A stretch of 64,000 bases of DNA. It comes from Gossypium raimondii. Its lineage: Eukaryota > Streptophyta > Magnoliopsida > Malvales > Malvaceae. Positions 39,205 through 50,610 of the stretch are shown piece by piece (within the stretch, counting starts at the first letter, position 1; each line of letters opens with the position of its first letter). The notes below the pieces were generated by a model that did no database searches, had not been told where the DNA came from, and saw nothing but the letters and a program-made list of their open reading frames with translations. The stretch is from positions 16,864,001 to 16,928,000 of the forward strand of contig NC_068569.1 in assembly GCF_025698545.1 (NCBI RefSeq), given 5' to 3'. The position numbers and the translations under genes were made by a program.

Positions 39205-39462
39205 TGTTATGAATACTATTAAATGGATGTTCATTATAATCAACCTTTTTCACTTTTCAGTTTCCTTAACTCTTCACATTTTATCTTATTGTAACCCATT
39301 TTCTATTTATGTATTAGAAAATAAGGAGTCTAATCTCCTTGTATATACATATAGGAGTATACTATTTGTAATAAGAATGAAAAAGAATAGAAAGGCAATA
39401 GAAATTCTCTTTATTCTTATATATTATTCTTGTGTTATTTGCATTATTATTATTTTATAATA
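39205..39462 (+). mobile_element. Small Copia-like solo LTR, TSD CTAAT
   Basis: A 258-bp unit beginning TGTTATGAATAC and ending ATTTTATAATA, between perfect CTAAT repeats at 39200-39204 and 39463-39467. The interior has a tccttgtatatacatatagg TATA-like stretch followed by gtaataagaatgaaaaag and cttattcttatat, the arrangement of short Copia LTRs. The last two bases are TA rather than CA, probably through decay. Confidence 0.7.
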
Positions 39463-39467
39463 CTAAT

Positions 39468-40162
39468 GATAATTTTAATCTTTGTAAATAAATTCAATAC
39501 TTGCTCTAGTTGTAGGCAAAACAACCTAGCTTGGCTAGATGTGAACCCGTCCGGGGGAGTGCTCGATTTTCATCAAGACTTGTCCACATTTGCCACACCA
39601 ATAATTTAAGGAAGAGAGACTTCAACAACAACAAGTATCAATCATTTTTCGGTAAAAAAGCCATGCTTTTGTTGGTGAGTGGGGATAAAAATAAACTTAT
39701 GAGAAATTAACATGTGTGTATCAATGCCACTTTCTTTAAGGTTCTATTTTCCCCCACCTATATTATAGTGTGCAAAAAAGTTATTTATTTACAATGAAGC
39801 CCAATGACTACTAACGCTTTGCATTGACGGAAGCAATCCATTAAGCATTGAGTAGAGCATAACAAGAATTTCAATTTCTATAAAGAATTTCTGTAATAAT
39901 TCTTTACAGAATAATCTAGGAACATAAATTATGGTGGAAGAATAGAAAAAAACTTTTGATGTGTTTCTTGGTGTATCATACAAATGAAATTTTACTCCTA
40001 TTTATAGGAGGTTTCATGTCTTTTCATAGCGATATAACTACCCAAATGGATAGTCACATATTTAGCCATAAACATATTTATTTAATAGATATCTACTTGA
40101 ATAATTATGACTATTTGTTAATAATAAATTAATATAACTATTGATTATTTATAATTATTCAT
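39468..40162. other. Gene-free AT-rich DNA
   Basis: Nothing recognisable; one short minus-strand frame (39789-39983) has no features. Confidence 0.5.
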
Positions 40163-40167
40163 TTACA

Positions 40168-42977
40168 TGTAATGACCCAAATTTAAGATTATCGGAACAG
40201 TGGTTTTGGGACCACAAATCCGACGAGAAAATTTTATTTTTCTTATATTTTTATGGTCTATGATTTCAAAGAATGATTTCGTGAAAATTTCGTTCGAAAA
40301 TTTCGACGTTTGGGCACTCAATTTAGTCAAAAGGACTAAATTGTAAAAGTGCAAAAGTTGAGTTCTACATGTTAGAGGTGTCCAATTGTTATGAAACTTT
40401 AAATTGAAGGTCCTTATATGATAATTAGACCATTGATAACTTGGTAGACAAAAATGGACATGAAATAAGTGAAATAGAAAATTTTTAAGTTAGGGGCAAT
40501 TTGGTAATCTAGTAATAAAAAGAATTAAAAGGGAAAAAGATGACAAAAATCATCATCTTCTTCATTAGGACAAAATCAGCAAGGGGGGAAGCCATATTTA
40601 GGGGTTTCAAGCTTCCAAGCTCCATAGTAAGTGATCCCAAGCCCCGTTTTTAATGTTCTTCACGTTTTTGAGATCCCGGTAACTTAATTTAGCTTATTCT
40701 AGCAATAATTTAACCTAGGGTTTATGTTTGGAAAAATACCCATAGGTGAAAAGTGTTTATTTTGATGTTTTATGATAGAATATGAAGCTAGAAATTATGT
40801 TAAACAACTTTTGCTAGCCGATTTTAAGCGAAAACGAGTAAGTTGACAAAATCGGTAAAAATACCTAATGTTCTTAAGTGCATGTTAGAGTGGGAATTTG
40901 ATGTTGCCATAGAAGGGAAAAATGTTCAGCATGTCATAAAACTTAAGAATAAGGGATGAAGTTTAATTTCCGAGCCTTGGGGAAAAATGTAATTATGCAA
41001 AAGTTTAGGGGCAAAATTACAATTTTGAAAAAGTTAGAGTCGAGGGTTGTTTTGATGAATGTGAGTATTAAATTAATTAAATTTGCTATTTTAGATCAAG
41101 AAGAACGAAACTCGAGGTTAGACAAAGGAAAGAGTAAAGTTGAAGACTAAGTTGGTGAATTTGACTATAGTTGGTATCGAGGTAAGTTTACGGTAAATAA
41201 ATACAATATTTCAATAATTATTATTAATATTGTTATTTCCCAGCAATTATGCATTTATTTTATGAATTTATTTAATGTTGATCCAAGCATGAAATGATAG
41301 AGAATTAAAATTAAAAAGTTCCGTTGATACATAAGGATGGTACTGGATACAAATGTCATGACATTTGGGTAAAGAGGTCCCATATAAGACCATGTCTGGG
41401 ACATGACATTGGCACAGAGATGAGAGGTCACATGTAAGACCATGTCTGGGACATGGCATTGGCACCGAGATGATAGGTCCCCTATAAGACCATGTCTGGG
41501 ACATGGCATGGGCACCGAGATGAGAGGTCCCATATAAGACCATGTCTGAGACATGGCGTTGGCACTGAGATGAGAGGTCCCCCGTAAGACCATGTCTGGG
41601 ACATGGCATGGGCACCGATATGAGAACATCCCATGTAAGACCATGTCTGGGACATGGCTTTGGCATGTTATGATCAGAAGATACCCGAGTATCCTTATTA
41701 TTCCAATGTGGTTCAACGGGCTAGTAAACGAATCAGGTACATGAAAGTTCAGTTAAAGATAAGAAATGGCAAGCTCATGTGAGTTATAGGAGTTAAGAAT
41801 TTATTATATTAACATTTGATATTCAATGATGCAGCAAGAGAAGAGTAAGTTATGAACACAAGTATATTAAGTAATCAAGCAAGAGAACTAGTATGAGATT
41901 AACTAAAGAGTAAAATAGAGATATAGACACTTGAGTTTAATTATTTGTGTTAAATATTGTTATTTATTTGCTAGTAAACTTACTAAGATTTATTCTTACG
42001 TCTTTTATTTCTCTTTCTCTTATAGTATTGCATGGCTACTTTAAGGATCCTAAAGAAGTCGGAGATCGTCCACACTATCAAGAACAACTACTCGGTATTT
42101 TATGATGAAACATATTTGAGTTATGGCATGTATAGGGATTTAGTTATTTTGTATGTTTGTAATTATGATTTTGCTAAAGAATGAGGTGAAAGTATTTTAT
42201 GATGAATGGTTATTAAAATGGTTAAGTATGAAAGTGTTTGTGGTTATAAGAGTCTAAGTGATATATTATGCATGGAAATCATGAAAAGGGTAAAATTTTG
42301 CAAAGAAACAGAATTCAGGCAGCACAGTGACGTGACTTTGAAAAATCACCTAGGATGGTATAAAATGAATTAGAGGGTGAATGATATATGAAATTAAATC
42401 TTGTTGAGTCTATTTTCATGGAAAAATAACGGTTTACCAAAATAAATTTTATATTTTGAGATATGTGAATTTTAGTGACACAGGGTCAGATCTATTTTTG
42501 GAGTCTCCTGTTCTGAGTTTAGAAAATCACTAAAAATGGTAAAAAAATAGTTATGAGTTGTATTTTATATGTATGGAATCCTTATTGAGTCTATTTTCTG
42601 TAGAAATAAGTTGTAGCATTATATGAAAATCCCAGAATGAGAAATATTATTTTTAGTGACAAGAGGTCAGAGCAGTCAATTGGTGAAACAGGGGAGACTT
42701 TAACTAATAAACTGTACTAATTGGCTAAGCCAAAAATTCTAAAAATTTTATAGTAGGAAGATATATGAGTCTGATTTCAGGGAAAATTTACGGAGTTAAA
42801 TTTCGAGTTCCGTAGCTCAAGTTATAATTAATTTAGTAACTGCTGCACGATTGGACAGATTGCTGTAAATAGTGAAATTAATTTTCAAAACAAGTTTTTA
42901 TGCTTCGAATTAGTAAGATAAGATAAGTAATGACTCGTGCTCGACTCCGGAAACGGTCTCGGGTAAGGGGTGTTACA
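40168..42977. mobile_element. Solo-LTR-like element E, TSD TTACA
   Basis: Begins TGTAATGACCCAAATT and ends AAGGGGTGTTACA; 2.81 kb, with perfect TTACA duplications at 40163-40167 and 42978-42982. Same orientation and general plan as element D, including a gtggttttgggaccacaaatc block near the start, the 50-bp tandem array at 41386-41670 and a cgactccgg-acggtctcggg end. No coding frame is under visible constraint; the 132- and 153-codon frames here are read through the tandem array. Confidence 0.85.
41386..41670 (+). repeat. Six 50-bp tandem units in element E
   Basis: aagaccatgtctggg recurs at 41386, 41436, 41486, 41536, 41586 and 41637. Each unit continues acatggcat-ggcaccgagatgagaggtccc. The period is 50, then 51. 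Since 50 is not a multiple of 3, the open frames here shift phase from unit to unit and are not protein repeats. Confidence 0.92.
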
Positions 42978-42982
42978 TTACA

Positions 42983-45300
42983 ACTATTGAAATACCATAT
43001 ATATATTTTGAAAATATTCGAATAGATTTTAATAACCATACAGTAAAAGAAGAAAAATATTTGTTTTTACTCGTTTGATTCTTCTTGCCTTTAATGCATT
43101 CCAAAGTGATTGAGATCCTAATAATGGCTAGTGGAATGAATGATTGATAAAACGATATTTTTTGTCGCTGAAATTCAGAGGGAGCTAGCTTTGTTTTTAT
43201 CATACTTTTAGGTGATTGGTGGCCTAACTTTTTAATAGCCTAAACTTTATAGCCTATAATCTCTCTTTTAAATGGTTCATCATATCGATCACGAAACAGA
43301 AAATCATATTTATGAATAATTTATTTATTGCCTTTGGAAATTCAAGATCTAAAATCAATCCCAGTTTCTCCATTTCACAAATCTGCCTTTAATTAGCAAT
43401 AACATTCCTTTATTTCACTAGATTTCCATATTTAACATGATAGGCTGACCTGCAAATCCCATGCAACATGTTCCTCCATTAATTCAGGTGTCAGCTTCAT
43501 AAAATATAGATAGTACTTGAACATGGCTATGGTGAGATTATGATGGGCTGCACATTCTGTTCTGTTGAATAATCAAAGTACATTCATTGATTCAAAGCAG
43601 GGCAGTGCACTATCATTTTATCAGACAATTATATTCTTGGGTCTGCACTTGAGTGCTTAAGAATCAATGCAGTCTTAAGATTTGAAGCACTTAGTCTATA
43701 ATTTATTTTCTCTCTGACGCATGTACTCTTTCGGCAACTAATCTTTTATTTTTAATGCAGCTGCAAATTAAAATAATGGCAGACTGATCCCAACTTGCAG
43801 GTTATTTGTGTTTTAAATTTGTGAAGTAGGAGATAGGGGAAGGCTAAATTCTGTTTCCAGGAAACATCCTCCTCTGTGTAACCATGTGATGTTGCCCTTC
43901 TTTTTGCACAAATAAAATCCCTAATCATATTTTTAAATCCCAGGATTGGATCCGTATTTTGATGTACTTAAAAGGCGTCCCACACCGTCCATTTTGCTCC
44001 TATAAATATATCTTGCAACATAGGCCATGCTTTGAGACCATCCATAACTTAATTTTCTTATTTTTCTTATTGTCTACAATATAATTTTATTCTTTTATTT
44101 TCAATGTTGGTTTTAAAGCTCAAAATTTAAAAATAAAACTTTTTTTCTTTATTTCTTACATTAAAATATGGAATTATCCTATACCACTCCACTAATAATG
44201 TATTTGTTTTAGAAACTTTAGATTCTCGGCAAGTAAATTTACTTCATAATTGTGAAAATAAATGTGATTAATAGTTGGTTCGGTTGTAATCATTATTCAA
44301 AATTCCTCAAACTAGGTCTAACTATAAATTTTCTAAATTCACCCAACTATGAATTTTTAAATTAGTCACCCAATTATAAATATACTTTGTGTTACCTAAT
44401 TATATATTTTTTAAAATTTATCACTTAACTAATAAAAGCCGAGGGTGATATGATAGATAAAATTTGGTATAATATTAAATTTGACCTTAACTTTTATATT
44501 TTATATCAGTTTAGTCGTAAATTTTAAAAATAACTTTCAAAATTTGCAAATGGTCTCAATTTAATCTTAATTCTAAAAAATTAAATACATTTATAAAAAT
44601 ACATAGATATTTTTAAAATATATAAAAATAAATTTTATATTTATATTTATAACAATATTAAATTCCAAGAAAATTTGTCTTAACAATGATCAAAAACGAC
44701 TTTATGCATCTTGAGACTTGTAAGATTCTTACATTCATTCCTCCCCAAAAATAGCTCCATTTCAGCAACCTGCAATTTTCTCCATTCTCCTCTAAAGCAG
44801 CTGTCTTTTCTCCCCCAATCATGTGTTCCATGTTACCCACACCACATATCTCATCAGACAAGCTACCCAATCTTATATTAGAAAACTGTAGCAGCAACAA
44901 CAAGAGAGAGAGAGAGAGAAGGAGAGGGACGGTGGGAGAGGGTTTTTTTTTTTTATTTAAAATATTTAATATTAATAGTAATAGTAATATAAATTTTTTT
45001 ATATTTTTAAAATATCTATGCATTTTTATATATTTGTTTGAATTTTTTTGAATTAAGATGAATTGTAGATTTTGAAAGTTAATTTTTTTAAAATTATGAT
45101 TAAATGATATAATATGTTAAATTTATTATCATATTAATTTTTTAATTGTCAAATCGCAATTAACAAAAATGATCGAAATAGATAAATTATTTAAAAAAAT
45201 ATAATATAGTTGAGTGAGAAAAAACAAACTAGAATTCATAGCTTGTTGACAAAAGAAAATGATACCTTGCCTGGAAGGATCCTGAATTCTCAACGGCTAT
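42983..45300. other. Gene-free AT-rich DNA upstream of the MYB gene
   Basis: A TATA-like cctataaatatat at about 43999 follows a GC-balanced stretch and looks like a promoter, but no coding exon follows it. From about 44300 to 44480 there are inverted-repeat-type phrases (cacccaattataaat, tcacttaact) like those at 62.4 and 63.2 kb. An (AG)n run lies at 44903-44919. Confidence 0.45.
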
Positions 45301-45506
45301 GCCCGGTCACAACTCACAAGTCACAACCACCACTTCAACAAGTCATACTTCTCCCCTCCCCATATATGTGTATATCCTCCTCCTTCCCTTCCCTTATTCT
45401 CCGCTCCTTTATCAGCCCTCTCATCACTTCAAAAACAAAGATTGCTATTGCTATTGTTTTTTCTTTTTGGTAATAAGCTTTTTTATTTTTATTTTTATAA
45501 ATTTCG

Positions 45507-46331
45507 ATGCCATCTACTAGGAAAGACTTGGATCGGATCAAAGGTCCATGGAGTCCGGGAGAAGACGAGGCTTTGCAGCGGCTGGTTCATACGTACGGAC
45601 CCAAGAACTGGTCTTTAATAAGCAAATCAATACCTGGTCGATCAGGAAAGTCTTGTAGGCTCCGATGGTGCAACCAGCTTTCCCCCGAGGTTCAGCACCG
45701 ACCCTTCACTCCCGAAGAAGATGATACCATAATCCAAGCTCATGCCCAATTCGGTAACAAATGGGCTATCATCGCTCGACTCCTCAATGGTCGTACGGAT
45801 AACGCGATTAAGAACCACTGGAACTCCACCCTAAAGAGAAAATGTTCTTCCATGACTCAAGATTTTAACGATGACTCGCCACAGCCAATTAAAAGATCAG
45901 CCAGTCTTGGTGCTGCTAATAATGTCTCGGGTCCTTGCTTGAACCTCGGTACCCCTTCAGGATCCGATTTGAGCGACTCGAGTTTACCCGCTGCCTCACC
46001 GGGTTATAGGCCGTTAGCAAGAACCGGTTCCAGTAAGCATGTTGAAACGGCATCATCCACTACCAATCCGCCTACTATACTCAGCCTCTCGCTGCCCGGA
46101 TTCGATCCTTGCGAAAACTCGGATTCGGGACCTAGATCCGACCCTATTCCTAGCCCCACCCAGGTGCCAGTAACAACAGTAACAGGTCACCCAACTGCTG
46201 GTCTCGTAGTGGGGATGCAAAACGGGGAGTTGGGGATGGAGAAGCAATTTTTTAGCAATGAATTTTTGACAGTTATACAAGAGATGATTAAAACAGAAGT
46301 GAGGAACTACATGTTTGGGAAGTTTCATTGA
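45507..46331 (+). CDS. R2R3-MYB transcription factor, subgroup 22 (274 aa, no intron)
   Basis: A nuclear DNA-binding regulator. R2 (about residues 11-60) has tryptophans at 15, 35 and 54. R3 (about 63-111) has the usual phenylalanine at 67 in place of the first tryptophan, then W86 and W105. The sequences [19 protein letters not shown] and [19 protein letters not shown] are the signature of subgroup 22 (MYB44/70/73/77). The [12 protein letters not shown] start resembles MYB70/MYB73 more than MYB44. After the DNA-binding domain come GSDLSDSS (152-159) and LSLSL (192-196), an EAR-type repression motif, and a conserved C-terminal helix (about 250-270). Members act in abscisic acid, auxin and stress responses. 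Absence of introns is normal for this subgroup. It ends 130 bases before, and converges with, the first receptor kinase. Confidence 0.95.
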   Translation: MPSTRKDLDRIKGPWSPGEDEALQRLVHTYGPKNWSLISKSIPGRSGKSCRLRWCNQLSPEVQHRPFTPEEDDTIIQAHAQFGNKWAIIARLLNGRTDNAIKNHWNSTLKRKCSSMTQDFNDDSPQPIKRSASLGAANNVSGPCLNLGTPSGSDLSDSSLPAASPGYRPLARTGSSKHVETASSTTNPPTILSLSLPGFDPCENSDSGPRSDPIPSPTQVPVTTVTGHPTAGLVVGMQNGELGMEKQFFSNEFLTVIQEMIKTEVRNYMFGKFH

Positions 46332-46461
46332 CTATGTTATATTTGTATGACCCAATGTTTTATAATCATAAGCGAAAGCCTTAGCAAGGGCATAATTATT
46401 CTATGAAATATTACAGCACAACTGAATAACTGATAGATACTAAGGGTGTAATGCAGTCTTA

Positions 46462-48888
46462 TTATTGGGTTGCTGACTGAAGCAATTGAACGATTTTGCT
46501 CATGGAAGGTCTTGCATGTCTCTCCGCTTCTGTACACTTGATAGCCACCTCCAGCAGATTTTCCATTTTGTTTCGGTCATAATCGTATCCCATCGCAGGG
46601 TCTATTAGCTCTTCTACCCAAGACGTTGCAGCAGCTCCATTTTTCTTCCCTTTGACCCATGCTTCTAACTTCTGGTGCCATATTTCTCCACTTGTTTCAA
46701 CTGCAGGGATACCATTGGTTGGATTCCTTCTTGTTACCATTTCCAAGATGACAATTCCATAGCTATAAATGTCCACTTTGGATGTGATGGGCAGATTGTA
46801 AACCCATTCAGGCGCCATGTAACCTCTTGTTCCTCTTATCTTGGAAAAGCTTGGCCCTTTTAGATTGTCCCTGTTCAGCAGTTTGGATAGACCAAAATCT
46901 GCTACTTTAGGCTGGTAGTTGGAATCCAACAGTATGTTTTGAGGCTTGACATCACAGTGCAGAACCCACTCTAAGCACTCTTCATGCAAATAAGCCAGAC
47001 CTTTGGCTGTGCCAACCGCAATATCGAACCTCTTCTTCCAATCAAGTGAGTTAGACATGAGGTTCCTTGCTAATGATCCATTCTCCATGTACTCATACAC
47101 CAGAAGCCTATGCTTCCCCTCCGCGCAGTATCCCCACATCTCAATCAAGTTCATATGGTTAACCCTCCCTATGGTGCTTGCTTCTGCAAGAAATTCCTCT
47201 TCTGCTTGATTAACTTCAATGTTGAGAACCTTTATTGCTGCAATCCTTTGATCAGACAACACTCCCTTGTAAACCACCCCACATCCCCCTCGTCCGATCT
47301 CCTCACTGAAACCCCGCGTTGCCGTTTTCAACTCAGCATAGGTGAATTGTTTGAATCCTGTTGCAGCAGCATGGTAGCCTCGTGTGGATGCATTAGAACT
47401 TATCCCAGTTTTGTACAAGAAACTGAACACCAGAATGACGCATATCAACTCGAGCAATCCAATTACAGAAGCACACCAAATCAGAATCTCTAGTGACCCA
47501 TATCCAGTTCTTTTATGATAAGCTCTTTCTAGCTGTTTTGTCTGATTGATCGAGCAATTCAGTTTCAATCCTTCAACAGGTTTGTTGTATTGAAATGATT
47601 TTGGGAGTTTCAAGTACAGGGTTCCATTGTAACTGGGGTAATGATAACCATTGCGCAACTCCCATTTTGGATAACAGCGATAAGCACCATCCTTTGGGAA
47701 ATATCTGTATTGAAAGGCTATGCAGCACAATTTCAAGCAAGCTTTGGCACACTCCTCTAAGGTGTGATTACGGAGGATATCGTAATGATAGCCAAAAAAG
47801 TTAGTATGATGGAATTGAACAAACTTAAAATCATGATTGTCACATGAAAGGTTAAATTCTGGTTCACATCCATCTTTCCAGTCTGCTTGATTTTTCATCT
47901 TGAACCCTGGAAGGCAAGAGCACTTTGGGCCCGAACTTGGATCATAGCTGCATATACTTTTTGGTCCACAGATTCCGTGAATTCTACAGGAGTTAGGCAT
48001 AGCTTGCCATGTGACTGACCAGATTCCCTTTTGCTCTTCAAGACTGTATAACCTAAGGTTACCATCAAAATCAAGTGTTAATCTCCTCCAAGGTCCCCTA
48101 CCAAAATCAGCAGATTGAAACTCCACTTTATCCGAGGATGTAAAATAGCCAGAAGAGTCGAACACTGCAATTCTGCTGTCATTGTATCTTGTTCTTCCTT
48201 GTAGGTAGTCCAAAACCGTAGAATCCGGCCAGTAGATGCTGGATGTCTCAGGACTATCCAAGACAAGACGAAGAACGTTATCATAGTCATACATCAGCTT
48301 ATAGTTACCTCAGGAGTAGTCAGTTTGGCTTCTAGCTGATACAAGTCTATTATGTTGAGTGAGCGGTTGTTCATGGAGAAGCGTATCAGTTGGCGAATCA
48401 AAGCTTTGCCAAAGCGTATCATTGACCAAAGATTGGAGGACCAGATTACCTGAATCCAAGAGATTTAACTGTGACCAGGAGTGATCTCTAACAGTGTTAT
48501 TGCTCGTCCAGATTATGAACTGACCTGCATCAGTTATTATAATATTACCAGTTTTGAGTACAGAGAGCTTTGATCTCCTACCATTAACTGGTGTGTCCCG
48601 GTTTGCCATCCAAACTATTGTGTGGCTACCGTCATGACAGGGCTTGCTGAACCAGATGGCGAAGCAGTAGGCGTTTTGGCCAACGCGGTAAAAACCAGCA
48701 GAGAACATACCACTTGGGGAAATCAAAACGTCATCTGGATTCTCCGCGGACATAGACGAGCCTTGCCTTAGAATTGGCAGAGCTGATGATGTTAACAGAA
48801 GGAAATGGAACAAAATGAGGACCACTTGACAAGTGTTGAACACGAATATTTTCTTGGCAAAAAGCTGCAAAAATCTTGCGGCCAACAT
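46462..48888 (-). CDS. PAN/B-lectin receptor-like kinase (ZmPK1 type) with one in-frame stop
   Basis: A single minus-strand frame of 809 codons from ATG at 48888 to the stop at 46462, broken only by TGA at 48312-48310 (codon 193). Codon order: hydrophobic signal-like segment (about 20-36), bulb-type lectin (about 45-170), S-locus/EGF-like cysteines (about 300-340), PAN/apple domain (about 345-430), membrane span (about 467-491) and kinase (about 530-800). The kinase keeps GRGGCG, Lys553, HCD at 644-646 and DFG at 664-666, so every catalytic residue is intact; HCD makes it a non-RD kinase. It matches the intact receptor at 52754-55153 along its length, including on both sides of the stop. The mutation is either recent, an assembly error, or read through. 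As it stands, translation gives a lectin fragment only. No intron borders that would remove the stop were found. Confidence 0.85.
48310..48312 (-). other. Premature TGA in the receptor kinase frame
   Basis: The codons around it read TCC TGA GGT AAC TAT in the same frame on both sides. The paralogue has ST-GFYK at this place. The next in-frame ATG is six codons downstream, at 48294, and would give a 610-residue product without a signal peptide. Confidence 0.9.
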
Positions 48889-49306
48889 TATGTTTATCTA
48901 CTTCAGTAATCTGCACCAATTTATGCGTACATTCTCAACTTTAAATCGGGAACTTAATCAGGATTCTACAACTCGTATAGTTTCTAACTTTCTAGTCTTA
49001 CTTGTGAATTGAAAACCGTGTGGGTCCTTTATCCATCGTTTGATTTTAATTTGTTTTGAGTGTGAAGTGTGAATTCATGAATTCCGAAATTCTAGTAATG
49101 GGAATATGGGGCCGACTGCGGACTTTAATTTTTTGCTTTTTTCTTCTCTTTTGATTATGAACATGATAATGGTTTTACAAGACTTGTCAGTTCAGAATTG
49201 TGAAGTAAGAATAGTAAACTATGGAACAAGTGCGTTTACTTATGTTAGTAAAGCTTGCATAATTGACCAACCAAAAGAGACAAAACACATGACAATGATT
49301 CGTTGC

Positions 49307-50339
49307 TTACTCTTTTTCTACAAGGCGAAGCAGCATCTGAACTACCTCTCCCATCGTCGGTCTTGCATCTTTGTCTTCCTGCACACATTGCAGAGCTACT
49401 TTAACCATGATCAACCTCGTCGTATTTCCCGTCCAATGTTGGGTCCACTATCATTCCAATCCATGTTTCCGTTACATCTCTCTGCTGTTTCACCCATTTA
49501 CTTAACGCTCCTTGCATTAGCTGCTTACCATCTATGCCATGGACTCCTATTGAAGGGCTCCTTCCGGTTACCAACTCCAATAGAACGATTCCATAGCTAT
49601 GAACATCCACCTTGGAGGTGATGGGCATATTCAACACCCACTCAGGAGCCACGTAACCTCGAGTTCCTCGCAATTGCAATCTGGAGATTTTTGAAGACTT
49701 AACATCACCTGTGTTTAGCAACGAAGACAGGCCAAAGTCTGACACTTTAGGCTGATAATTAGAGTCTATGACAATGTTTTGAGGCTTTGTATCACAGTGG
49801 AGAATCCACTCTAAACATTCTTCATGTATATAAACCAGGCCTTTCGCTGTTCCCACTGCAATTTGAAATCTTTTTTTCCAATCTAGTGTTTTAGAAGGCA
49901 GGTTTTCCGCCAAGGATCCATGTTCCATGTATTCATAAACCAAAATCTTGTGCTTTCCCTCTACACAATATCCTCATAAATCTATCAAATTCATGTGATT
50001 AAGCTTCCCAATGGTGTTAAATTCTGCTAGGAATTCAGCTTCCCCATGATTAGCATCAATGAGTCGCTTGACAGCCGCAATTCGATCATCTGACAGTTTG
50101 CCTTTGTACACAATTCCTCCGGCCCCTCTTATGATTTCGTTCTTGAAGCCATTGGTTGCCTTATCAAGTTCAGCATAGGAAAACCTTCTGAAGCTTGTTG
50201 CAGCGAGATGGTAGCCTCCTGTCCCGCGTGAATCTTGATGTGTTGTTGTCAAGAAATACCAGACTATGAAGATGATGAAAAACTCGATTCCTCCTATGAC
50301 ACCGGCAGACAGAAGGACAAATTTCAATGATGAATTTCA
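49307..50339 (-). pseudogene. Broken receptor-like kinase: membrane span and kinase part
   Basis: Minus-strand remnant of a PK1-type receptor. It runs from a membrane span (about 50320-50250) through GAGGIVYKG, an AAVKRL lysine, HCDTKPQN, DFGLS and APEW to a terminal TAA at 49309-49307. Two breaks are visible. A TGG-to-TGA change at 49976-49974 falls in the LIDL-stop-GYC stretch (LIEMWGFC in the intact copy). A frameshift near 49401-49410 follows YDEVDHG; the last 30 or so codons, with QCVQEDKDARPTMGEVV, continue in another frame. Upstream of 50339 the minus frame meets a stop and homology ends. The next homologous sequence (50338-50553) is on the other strand. Confidence 0.9.
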
Positions 50340-50553
50340 GGTCTTTTCGGATACATTCGATTCAGTTGCTCAACTCGCGCAGAGCATTCAAATTGGTAAT
50401 CTTTACGGGGCTGACATGTGCGTTTCCATACGGTTCAACAAACCAGCCTGCAATAATTACTGCACCCTGGTGTGGATGGAAAATGGAGACCATCCCGTCG
50501 ATGGCAGGCAATCGAGGCTCTCCCTTGACAAAACCGGTAAACTTGTCTTGACC
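50338..50553 (+). pseudogene. Inverted B-lectin fragment of a receptor-like kinase
   Basis: Plus-strand frame with IGNLYGADMCVSIRFNKP, CTLVWMENGDHPVDGRQSRL and KTGKLVLT. It matches residues about 45-110 of the intact receptor (VGNYAYAFAIWFSKP, CTVVWMANRDHPVNGQRSKL, RTGNLILT). It abuts the minus-strand kinase remnant head to head, with no EGF, PAN or start codon of its own. The simplest reading is an internal inversion plus deletion in the middle copy of the cluster. A fragment of a fourth copy in the other orientation is also possible. Confidence 0.8.
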
Positions 50554-50610
50554 ATTGTTGAAATATTCAAGTTGGTATTTTTAACAATAATTCTAAAAAA
50601 AAAATTATAA

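Noticed and set aside
41386-41670. Regular repeats with similar spacing, superficially like a CRISPR array
   Set aside because: Units are contiguous 50-bp tandem repeats without unique spacers, in a plant retrotransposon.
41255-41716. 153- and 132-codon minus-strand frames rich in a repeated CHVPDMVLH-like phrase
   Set aside because: They are readings of the 50-bp tandem array in an LTR-like element. The period is not a multiple of 3, so different frames show the same phrase; there is no sign of a real repeat protein.
46675-47804. Several plus-strand frames of 62-127 codons
   Set aside because: Shadows of the receptor kinase encoded on the minus strand.
49106-49621. 171-codon plus-strand frame
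   Set aside because: It is antisense to the kinase remnant of the middle receptor pseudogene.
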